Source of the DNA: Paraimprobicoccus trichonymphae
GTDB taxonomy: Bacteria; Bacillota; Clostridia; Oscillospirales; Acutalibacteraceae
Reading direction: 5' to 3'
DNA length: 64,000 bases
Assembly (NCBI GenBank): GCA_036322875.1
Contig: AP027925.1
Span: 1,178,001-1,242,000 of the forward strand
Part shown: in pieces, positions 53,355 to 61,534 of the stretch
Numbering within the stretch: position 1 is the stretch's first letter
Layout of the letters: the number at the start of each line of letters is the position of its first letter
Position numbers and translations under genes: made by a program
Notes under the pieces: generated by a model
Seen by the model: only the letters and a program-made list of their open reading frames with translations
Told to the model about the DNA's origin: nothing
The model's database searches: none

Positions 53355-55586
53355 TTACATCCCAAATTTATGTTTTACGCGTTTTTTTACTTCTGCAAGT
53401 TTTGCGTTATTAAATCTATCTAAGCTTCCTACTAAATACCCTGTTATTCTTCTAATTCTTTCTATTTTTATTCCACTGTCCTTATCAGTACGACCACATT
53501 TGGGGCAAACATCTCCAATAACTCCCGTGTAACCACAAACCGGATCTCTATCTACTGGATGATTTATAGAACCGTATCCAATTCCAGCTTCTTTCATAGT
53601 TCTTATTATTTTTTCAAAAGCTTCCAAATTTTGATTCGGATCTCCATCTAGTTCTACATATGAAATATGTCCACCGTTTGTAAATTCATGATATGGTGCT
53701 TCCAAATAAATTTTATCGTATATAGAAATTTCATAATCAACTGGTATATGAAACGAATTTGTATAAAACTCTTTATCTGTAACACCTATAATATTCCCGA
53801 ACCTTTTTTTATCTAATTCTACGAATTTTCCTGACAAACCCTCAGCTGGCGTAGCAATAAGAGAAAAATTCATCTTATATTTTTCGCAAAACTTATCAGT
53901 TTTTTCTCTCATAAATTTTATAATTTCTAATCCTAATTTTTGAGAATCTTTATTTTCTCCATGATGAAAATCAGTTAAAGATTTCAAACACTCTGCAAGG
54001 CCTATGAAACCAATTGTTAAAGTGCCGTGTTTCAAGACTTCTCTTACTTCGTCATTTATATTTAATTTGTCCGAATCCATCCAAACTCCCTGTCCCATTA
54101 AAAACGGATAATTTTTCACTTTTTTTGAAGCTTGTAGTTCAAACCTTGCTAACAACTGCTCTGTAACCAAATTCACTTTAGAATTTAACAACTCATAAAA
54201 TTTATTTATATTTTTCTTACTCAAAATAGCCAATCTTGGCAAATTAATAGAAGTGAAACTTAGATTTCCACGACCATAAATTGTTTCTTTACTAGAATCA
54301 TAATTATTTGCTATAACTCGTGTCCTGCAACCCATATAAGCAATCTCAGTTTCTGGTTTATCTTTCTTGTAATATTTCAAATTGAACTTGGAATCTAAAA
54401 AAGCAAAATTCGGAAACAATCTTTTAGCGCTAACTTTGCAAGCTAATTTAAACAAATCATAATTTTTATCATCAGGATTATAATTTACGCCTTCTTTCAC
54501 TTTAAAAATATGAACTGGAAATATTGGAGTTTCAGAATTTCCTAAGCCATTTTCAGTTGCTAATAATACATTTTTTATAATTAACCTTCCCTCTGGTGAA
54601 GTATCGGTTCCATAATTTATAGAACTAAACGGAACCTGTGCACCAGCACGTGAATGCATGGTATTCAAATTATGTACCAAAGCCTCCATTGATTGAAAAA
54701 TTTTCACGTCAGTTTCATTTAAAGTGTTTTTATAAGCAAAATTTTGAATTTTTTTTGTTAATTTTTCATCGTTAGTATATTTAAAGATATTTTTAAATTC
54801 TAAATTTAAATAATTTTCACCCATATCTATTTTAGGAGAATCTCCAGTTAAATTACAAGTCTCAGTAATTATTCTTCCAGCTAATTGTGAATCAGTATCT
54901 TCGATTAGCAAATCAAAAGCTTTTTCTAAGTTTTTCAAATATAATTTTTTAAAAGTTTTTTTTACCCCTAAAGCCAAAGCATAATCGAAGTTTGGAACAC
55001 TCTGCCCGCCATGTTGTTCATTCTGATTAGACTGAATAGCTATACAAGTCAAAGCAGCATAGCTTGTGATGTCATTAGGTTCTCTTAAAAATCCATGACC
55101 AGTATAAAATCCATTTTCAAATAACTTTATTAAATCTATTTGGCAACAAGTAGTAGTAAGAGCTAAAAAATCTAGATCATGTATGTGAATGTCACCGTTT
55201 CTGTGGGCTTTAGAAAATTTATGATCCAAAACACATAGCTCAAAGAAATGTTTCGCACTTTCAGAACCATATTTTAACATAGTTCCCATCGGAGTATCTG
55301 CATCTATATTTGCATTTTCTCTTTTTACATTATATTCTTTGGCAGACTTAAAAGTTAAATCTTTAAATATTTTTATAAACTTATTATCTAATTCATTTTT
55401 TTTATTGTTCTTACTTTTTTTTACTAAAGTTTTCCATATAAAATTCTGAACAAGTTCAGAATTTTCTTTAATACCACTTGACAATTTAAAATTTTTTTCG
55501 CTTACATTCAATAAAATAGTTTTTGAAAATTTTTTTAAATCAAATTTCAATTTTTTACCATCCTTTTTTGCTGATTTTTCAATCAA
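53355..55586 (-). CDS. nrdD: Anaerobic (class III) ribonucleoside triphosphate reductase
   Basis: 743 aa. Reduces NTPs to dNTPs with a glycyl radical, with formate or a thioredoxin-like reductant. The C-terminus has RRITGYLVGSLDRFNNAKLA with the radical glycine, preceded by a four-cysteine zinc site (PVCGYTGVIGDVCPKCGRTD). NGDIHIHDLDFLALTTTCCQ and FLREPNDITSYAALTCIAIQ are core motifs. The N-terminal 95 residues occupy the ATP-cone position but keep little of its usual VIKRDGxxxxFDxxKI pattern, so allosteric control may be weakened. TTG start with a weak ribosome binding site. Confidence 0.95.
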   Translation of the reverse strand: MIEKSAKKDGKKLKFDLKKFSKTILLNVSEKNFKLSSGIKENSELVQNFIWKTLVKKSKNNKKNELDNKFIKIFKDLTFKSAKEYNVKRENANIDADTPMGTMLKYGSESAKHFFELCVLDHKFSKAHRNGDIHIHDLDFLALTTTCCQIDLIKLFENGFYTGHGFLREPNDITSYAALTCIAIQSNQNEQHGGQSVPNFDYALALGVKKTFKKLYLKNLEKAFDLLIEDTDSQLAGRIITETCNLTGDSPKIDMGENYLNLEFKNIFKYTNDEKLTKKIQNFAYKNTLNETDVKIFQSMEALVHNLNTMHSRAGAQVPFSSINYGTDTSPEGRLIIKNVLLATENGLGNSETPIFPVHIFKVKEGVNYNPDDKNYDLFKLACKVSAKRLFPNFAFLDSKFNLKYYKKDKPETEIAYMGCRTRVIANNYDSSKETIYGRGNLSFTSINLPRLAILSKKNINKFYELLNSKVNLVTEQLLARFELQASKKVKNYPFLMGQGVWMDSDKLNINDEVREVLKHGTLTIGFIGLAECLKSLTDFHHGENKDSQKLGLEIIKFMREKTDKFCEKYKMNFSLIATPAEGLSGKFVELDKKRFGNIIGVTDKEFYTNSFHIPVDYEISIYDKIYLEAPYHEFTNGGHISYVELDGDPNQNLEAFEKIIRTMKEAGIGYGSINHPVDRDPVCGYTGVIGDVCPKCGRTDKDSGIKIERIRRITGYLVGSLDRFNNAKLAEVKKRVKHKFGM

Positions 55587-56217
55587 TATTCACAACTCCA
55601 TCAAATTTCTTGATATTTTTTAAACTTGCTAAATCTCATTCTAGTCAGTTTTATCTAAAATGTCAACAAAAAAATTGCCAAAAATTTTTTAAATTTTTTA
55701 ACTGCCTTTATGATTGGATAATGGAAAACAATTAAGCAAAACTTTTATAGTATTAAACATATCTATAACTTCAAAAGCTAAATCATTTAAAATGTGCCTG
55801 AAATTTTCAAAAAAATAAATCTAAAAAAATAAATAAACGTTATTTTCACTAGAAAATAAAAAGTCATGACAAAGTTACTAAAAAAATTAGGTGATATTTT
55901 TAACATAAAAAATGAAAATTTATTTGAAAATAAGTTGGCAATTTTTTAAGTATAAAATAATAAAAAATAATTTAATATAAAAATTCAGTTAGCTTTTTTA
56001 TAATTTTTAAATAAGGCTTATTTTGTTATATACTAAGAAAATGAAATTTTTTTCTTTCATGAAGTTTGTCTTGATTATGGTTATAAAATCACAAAATAAT
56101 GTATAAAATTAAATATTTGTGTATAATAAAAAAGCGATAAATTATTTAATTAGGATGTATAATCTAAAAAGTGATAATATTTGTAAAGTATTTATAAGGA
56201 GAAACCAAAAATAATAA
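55587..56217. other. AT-rich spacer with a weak repeat trace
   Basis: About 630 bases between the divergent nrdD operon and the next gene. A short GCGATAAATTATTTAATTAG and GGATGTATAATC at about 56130-56165 resembles dispersed repeat copy C. AAGGAG before the next ATG ends the stretch. Nothing else is supported. Confidence 0.35.
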
Positions 56218-56805
56218 ATGGAAGATAATGCTGATTCTGCTCCCATTACCAATAATAATCCAAAATCCGAGTTAATTTTAGATGATGAAACAGAAGAGTA
56301 TGAAGAAGAACAGTCAGGTATAAAATTAGAATATGATCTGAAATTAGAAGAGATATTTGATTTTTTGAAAAACAGTGATTATTATGCGAAATTAAAAAAA
56401 ATGCAAAAAAGAAATATCATATTTGAGTTAATAGTTTTAGTTTTGTTAACAATAACAATATTTTTAAGATTCAAAAGTGTTTATTTGTTTACAATTTTAA
56501 TTAATTTAATAAGCATTATAGTTGCTTATTTTAGACCTAATATTTTAATAAGAAACAAAGCTAAAAGTATATTTGAAAAAAATAAATATTGTGTCGAAAT
56601 TTTTCCTGACAGAATAGAAGTTCAAAATAATAATTTGAATTATGAGATAAATTTGAATAATTCTACAAAATGTGAAATTAAAGAAAATTTAATCTTAATC
56701 TATTCTGAAAACCAAAATGATTTGATAATCCCTACAAGGGCCGTAGAACCAGAATTCCTATCAGATATACAAGCTATGATCTTTTCGGGTACAGAACCGA
56801 TTTAA
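56218..56805 (+). CDS. Membrane protein with YcxB-like C-terminal domain
   Basis: 195 aa. An acidic N-terminus (DDETEEYEEE), two membrane helices (about residues 70-87 and 90-106) and a C-terminal beta-rich domain (residues 115-185) with IFPDRIEVQNNNLNYEINLN and LILIYSENQNDLIIPTRAV. This layout fits YcxB-like proteins, small bacterial PH-like membrane proteins of unknown role. AAGGAGAAACC lies upstream. It is 22 bases before the hemolysin III gene and probably in one operon. Confidence 0.6.
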   Translation: MEDNADSAPITNNNPKSELILDDETEEYEEEQSGIKLEYDLKLEEIFDFLKNSDYYAKLKKMQKRNIIFELIVLVLLTITIFLRFKSVYLFTILINLISIIVAYFRPNILIRNKAKSIFEKNKYCVEIFPDRIEVQNNNLNYEINLNNSTKCEIKENLILIYSENQNDLIIPTRAVEPEFLSDIQAMIFSGTEPI

Positions 56806-56827
56806 AAAATTTAAGGAGACGGTTATC

Positions 56828-57514
56828 GTGCCATCTAAAGATTGTAAAAAATGTGAGCACAAATGTGAAAATGAATCTGGAAATGTTTGTTTTAAATTTG
56901 GTGTTCCAATTTATACATGTTGGGAAGAAATAATAAATTATATTACACACGCTTTAGGTGTGATTTTATCAGCAGTTTCTTTTGTTTTATTTTTAAAAAA
57001 CCCACAAAAAAATTTAATTTGCAATTTGATATATAGTTCTACTTTATTTATTTTGTATTTATCTTCAACAATTTATCATGGTTTAAAAATGAGTTATTTA
57101 AAAAAAATATTTAGAATATTGGACCACTGTTCTATATTTTTATTAATAGCTGGAACATATGTACCTATAGCTTTGATAGCAATTGGCAATTTAATCAGCA
57201 AAATTATATTGCTAGTAATATGGGTAACTGCAATTTTAGGAATCATATTCAATTGTATCAATATAAAAAAATTTTCTAAGTTTTCTATGATATGTTATTT
57301 GGCTATGGGATGGGCAATAATTTTTGCTATAAAACCAATTATGAATAACTTTTCTGTTTATCAAATTTGGATGTTTATTACAGGAGGGGCGATGTATACG
57401 TCAGGTGCCGTTTTGTACAGCAAAGGTAGAAAAATAAGATATATGCATTCAATTTGGCATATATTCGTGTTAGCGGGTAGTATATTCCATTTTTTAATGA
57501 TACTTTCTTTATAA
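56828..57514 (+). CDS. Hemolysin III family membrane protein (PAQR superfamily)
   Basis: 228 aa with seven membrane helices. Conserved sites: NYITHALGVILSAVSF (first His), SSTIYHGLKM, ILDHCSIFLLIAGTYVPIAL (Asp-His), and the C-terminal HSIWHIFVLAGSIFHF zinc-type histidines. The first 30 residues have six cysteines (KDCKKCEHKCENESGNVC), an unusual soluble extension not normal for the family. GTG start after AAGGAGACGG. Function is membrane hydrolase-like in some PAQR proteins, unknown here. Confidence 0.88.
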   Translation: MPSKDCKKCEHKCENESGNVCFKFGVPIYTCWEEIINYITHALGVILSAVSFVLFLKNPQKNLICNLIYSSTLFILYLSSTIYHGLKMSYLKKIFRILDHCSIFLLIAGTYVPIALIAIGNLISKIILLVIWVTAILGIIFNCINIKKFSKFSMICYLAMGWAIIFAIKPIMNNFSVYQIWMFITGGAMYTSGAVLYSKGRKIRYMHSIWHIFVLAGSIFHFLMILSL

Positions 57515-57699
57515 CAAAATTTGTTTACCTTACACACAAATATTGCAGACTTTTTTGGGAAATTTTATAAAAAATTATTTAATTGCAATTCTAACATTTC
57601 TTATAGTTAATTAGTGTTTGAATTTTAGTTTTTCTTTGTTTTCGTGATATTTTGAACCAATAAATAGCGGAAATTATACTTTAATTGTAGAACAATCGG

Positions 57700-58766
57700 A
57701 TACTGACAACTCTCCACGCCTAAATGCGAGAGGTTCGCGGATCAAAGCCCACAGCGAAATTTGATTCTCATTTAACACGAACTCCCCGAGCGTTAATTTC
57801 CGTTAGTCCATCGGTATTTAAGTTCATACTTGCGTTCAAATCCCTGTCGTGATTAGTACCACAATTAGGGCAAACCCATTCACAAACATTAAGATTTTTA
57901 ACATCTGCGTTTTTGAAACCGCAGACATTGCAAATTTGACTTGAAGCAAAGAATTTATCAGCCTTGATTGGTTTGTGTTGCCAAAGACATTTATATTCCA
58001 ATTGCCTTGCAAATTCAGACCAACTAACATCAGCGATAGACTTTGCCAAACGATGATTTTTCATCATATTAGATACTGACAAATCTTCAATTGTTATCAC
58101 ATCAAAATTTTTGACCATTTGAGTGGATAACTTCTGAAGAAAATTATATCTTGAATTAGCAATTTTCTCATGAAGTTTAGCAAGTTTATGTTCAGACTTT
58201 TTAAGAAAATAAGGGTTATCAATGGTTTAACCATTAGAAAGGATAGCGAAATGTTTAAATTCCAACGGTTTCAGAAGTACTTTCATAGTGTGGAACGCTA
58301 ACTTCGGTGCAACATAGTGTAACAAAATATTTGCCACTCTTGGTTTTAGAAACAGTAGCAAAAAATATTCTTCCGTTGATTGAAGTGTAGCCCTTGGCTT
58401 TGACTAAAAATAACTTTGGAAGTTTGACAGCATATCCATTGAATGAAATGGTTTTGCCAATATTCTTTGAAGTGAAAGTAGTAAGTTTAGATTTATGCTT
58501 TGTCAAGATTGAAAATTGAAGTTTACAAGCAAGTGCTATCTACTTCTTTAAGCCACTCTAATTCCTTCTTCAAACTTGGAAGTTCATTTGCCTTGTTGAT
58601 AACCAGAAATTGAAATTTTAGATGACTTGTAGCGTTCAATGCGATTGTTTAGAAAGTGATTATATACAAATCTTGCATGACCAAAAGACTTCTCAATCAA
58701 CTCAGTTTGAGAAGAATTAGGATATATGCGAAATTTGAAACACTTTTTCATATACTGTTTAATCAC
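57700..58766 (-). pseudogene. TnpB (IS605-type) pseudogene with hairpin right end
   Basis: Three frames in order: MIKQYMKKCFKFRIYPNSSQ to YKSSKISISGYQQGK (58766-58584), LTTFTSKNIGKTISFNGYAV (58506-58255) and NFDVITIEDLSVSNMMKNH (RuvC II Glu) to CNVCGFKNADVKN, CEWVCPNCG, THDRDLNASMNL-like NHDRDLNASMNL (zinc ribbon and RuvC III Asp) (58118-57768). Frameshifts split it. Downstream is CCTCTCGCATTTAGGCGTGG with AGAG, the right-end hairpin, before TGTCAGTATC. It overlaps the broken tnpA upstream, so this is one dead IS605 unit. Confidence 0.8.
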
Positions 58767-59125
58767 AGGGAATGGCGCACCACCTACAGTTGATACGAAA
58801 TATGAGTGTGTCCAAAGAGTTGTAAATCTTAACCTAAGTTAAGCAAATTCTTGACGAAGAATCTTTGAACTTCTCCCCTTGATTAGTTTCACTAATTTGT
58901 GAATCCTATATTGTGGATCAACTTCAACAAGCAAGTGAACATGGTCGGGCATAATTTCAAGCTCAATTAGTCCAAACTTGGTTTCATCGCAACTTCTTGA
59001 ATGATTTTTTTCAAGCGAGTTTCGATTACACCTTGAATGACCTTGCGCCTGTACTCAGGACACCACACAACATGATATTTACAAAAATAGACAATATGAC
59101 GATTTGATTTGTATTGTTTGTTCAT
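58750..59125 (-). pseudogene. IS200/IS605 TnpA pseudogene
   Basis: From ATG at 59125: MNKQYKSNRHIVYFCKYHVV, WCPEYRRKVIQGVIETRLKK, then after a frameshift IELEIMPDHVHLLVEVDPQY (HUH site HVH), KLVKLIKGRSSKILRQEFA, an in-frame stop, and LWTHSYFVSTVGGAP with the catalytic tyrosine. It needs only one frameshift and one stop to be repaired, so it died recently. The tail overlaps the start of tnpB. Confidence 0.8.
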
Positions 59126-59155
59126 ATGAACATTTGGACACTATACAACATTAAA

Positions 59156-60331
59156 CTATGTACTGTCAAGATTTTTTGAAAAAATGTTTCCTACTTTTTT
59201 TTGAAAGAAAGACGGTTTTTTTTCATCAACAGTTTCTTTTTTTTTATTTTCTTCTGATTTAGAACTAAGATGGGTGGGTTCAGTGTTTTTTAATTCAAAT
59301 TTTGTGTTTCTTCTTTTAACTTTATCAACACCAAATTTTTTCTCTGGTGTTTCCAATACTGCCTCTGTATTGAGTTCTAATAACTTATTATTATAAATTT
59401 TATATTTATTACCCATACACTTCTGAAAATTTTCTGGACTTATCATATTCAAAATTTGTAATTCTTTGTAGTAAGATTCTGAAACATCTCCTTCTAAAAA
59501 CGTTTCAATTGTATAGCTTGTAAATTGGAAAATTTCTTGAAATTGAACGTCAGTAATCAACCCTCTAAAAAAACAACAACTCTTTGCATCTAACAAAAGA
59601 ACAATACGAGCAAAACCAAAAAATTCTCTCATTGCAATAATAGCATTGTGTTTTCTTCGATTAATAAATATTGTAGGTTCAGATTTTGTTAAAGAACAGG
59701 GAGTACCCAGTTGGTCTCCTGTGGTAGCATACTTAAATAACTCAAACAATTTAAGAAAAGTCATTCTAACATATTTTTCTTGTTCACTACTATTGGTAAA
59801 AAATTTTTTATTTTCTAATGAAGTAGCGGCAATTATCCCGATTTTTTTGAATCCTTCTATTTTTTCTAAAAGTGTATTAATGGTTTCAATAATGTATGTA
59901 CCATCTTTACCAAAAACACCATCTACTGCTTTATGGGAAATTTCTCTAAAATCACTAATAAAAGTTTCTATATTTTTACCGTTTTCTCCTAAAATATCCT
60001 TTCTAATTCCATTTATCAAATCAACAAGTTTGTTGGCAAGGCTTTTTTCATGAGAACCAATAAGCTGACATAAAAGACTTGTTTCCTCACTACCAAACAA
60101 TCTGTTTACTAGACTATTTTTATCTTCTGCGTCAAAGATATTTTTTTCAATTCTATCAATACGTTCAAAAAATTGTTTTTTAAGACTTGTTTCATTATCT
60201 CCAAGAATATCTTTTCTTATGCCTCTTACCTGCATAGCTACACAAATACCAATACCAGAAAATATAGCAACTCCAGTGCCTAAAATTGCCGTTCTAAGAA
60301 ATATATTCAATTGTTCAGGTGTAAATCCCAT
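59156..60331 (-). CDS. Membrane-anchored coiled-coil protein (paralogue 1)
   Basis: 391 aa. One membrane helix (about residues 13-31: TAILGTGVAIFSGIGICVAM), then heptad-rich segments with repeated GIRKDILG(D/E)N-like units (37-50 and 110-123) and GSEETSL/GSHEKSL, then a globular domain (about 185-310) with MTFLKLFELFKYATTG and an acidic/basic tail. It shares its layout and N-terminal helix with the next gene (TTG/ATG start MGFTPEQLNIFLRTAILGT against MTINHQEINTYIRTSILLVG). No known domain. The short spacing suggests tandem duplication; a secreted or surface-exposed role is possible, as most of the protein is on one side of the membrane. Confidence 0.7.
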   Translation of the reverse strand: MGFTPEQLNIFLRTAILGTGVAIFSGIGICVAMQVRGIRKDILGDNETSLKKQFFERIDRIEKNIFDAEDKNSLVNRLFGSEETSLLCQLIGSHEKSLANKLVDLINGIRKDILGENGKNIETFISDFREISHKAVDGVFGKDGTYIIETINTLLEKIEGFKKIGIIAATSLENKKFFTNSSEQEKYVRMTFLKLFELFKYATTGDQLGTPCSLTKSEPTIFINRRKHNAIIAMREFFGFARIVLLLDAKSCCFFRGLITDVQFQEIFQFTSYTIETFLEGDVSESYYKELQILNMISPENFQKCMGNKYKIYNNKLLELNTEAVLETPEKKFGVDKVKRRNTKFELKNTEPTHLSSKSEENKKKETVDEKKPSFFQKKVGNIFSKNLDST

Positions 60332-60450
60332 TCTATTTTAACCACTTTATTTATTTTATTTTAAATATTTTTACTATTCATGTAATTTTAAGACACATTT
60401 ATATTTTTGTCAAGCTTTTTTTGAAAAATACTTTACCACTTTTTTTACTT

Positions 60451-61242
60451 TTAAGTTTTGGTGAAAACTCTATCGTATTCATCTTTCATGAGTTTTTTTA
60501 AACGTTTACTATTCACTTCATTAAGGAATGTAAGAATTGGTGTTTGTGTGTTAGTTCCGTTTCTATGTATACTGTTTATATAATTTGCAGTGATATAAAT
60601 TTTGTGAACTATTGTGTCATCATCGACTAATCTTTTAATATTACTTTTATCGGAAGATATTAAAAATTCAACAAATTTATCTTCTTCAAAAAATATTTCA
60701 TCTTTTGGTAATCTAAAATTATTAGTTTGCATCGTAAAAAGCGATGTGTAATTAGTTAAAAGTCTGATAAATTCTAATTTTAATGAATCACTAGTACCCA
60801 CAATTTTATTCTGCTCAACTACAGCTGTGACTTGAGCAATATTAATTCTAAGTGAATAGATCTCATGCAGTAGCTGCTTTAAAGAGTTTTGTATAAATTT
60901 ACCATCTTCACCAAAAATTCCCTGTTCTATATTAGCCAAACGCTTTAAAATTCTATTAACAACACTTTCATCTTTATTACCCAAAATTTCTTCTTTCATA
61001 GCATCGATTTCTTTAAAAATTTCTTTTTTTATGTCATCGATTTGTTCAAGAATTTCTTTTTTAAATACTGTAATTCCTTCTTTACATTCTTTAATTTCTT
61101 CTCTAACTTCTTTACCAATTTGATTTATCCCATTGCATATTCCATTGTATGCATATTTTATAAAAACGCCAGATGTAATTACGCCCACAAGCAAAATACT
61201 TGTTCTTATGTATGTATTTATTTCTTGATGATTTATAGTCAA
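60451..61242 (-). CDS. Membrane-anchored coiled-coil protein (paralogue 2)
   Basis: 263 aa. Same plan as the previous gene but shorter: membrane helix (about residues 12-31), long coiled coil (40-120) with KEILEQIDDIKKEIFKEIDA and EEILGNKDESVVNRILKRLA, then NIEQGIFGEDGKFIQNSLKQ and a globular tail (FIRLLTNYTSLFTMQ matching FLKLFELFKYATTG). The pair is 120 bases apart and likely one operon. It was probably produced by tandem duplication followed by divergence. No function can be given. Confidence 0.7.
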   Translation of the reverse strand: MTINHQEINTYIRTSILLVGVITSGVFIKYAYNGICNGINQIGKEVREEIKECKEGITVFKKEILEQIDDIKKEIFKEIDAMKEEILGNKDESVVNRILKRLANIEQGIFGEDGKFIQNSLKQLLHEIYSLRINIAQVTAVVEQNKIVGTSDSLKLEFIRLLTNYTSLFTMQTNNFRLPKDEIFFEEDKFVEFLISSDKSNIKRLVDDDTIVHKIYITANYINSIHRNGTNTQTPILTFLNEVNSKRLKKLMKDEYDRVFTKT

Positions 61243-61385
61243 TTTATTTACCTCGTTAATTTTAAATTTTCTTTATTACAATATAATAATACAATTTTTT
61301 TTATTAACAGTCAAGTAATATTTAAAATTAATTTTTTATTAATTTTGTTTTGTTTAATTAAAAAATCAAATTGCAACGAAAAAAT

Positions 61386-61414
61386 TTGATATTTAATTTT
61401 AAATTATATAAAAT
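61386..61414 (+). promoter_or_regulatory. Putative promoter of the GLUG-repeat protein gene
   Basis: TTGATA (61386-61391), TAAAAT (61409-61414), 17-base spacer, about 120 bases upstream of the start. AT-rich context makes this tentative. Confidence 0.35.
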
Positions 61415-61534
61415 TTATCCTACTTATTACAGAAAATAAAAATATATAATTTTTAATTTTTTATGCATAATCTTTAAAAAAATTCAAATAATAAACTATA
61501 AATTATAAATAATTGTAAAATGAGGGTGATATAT

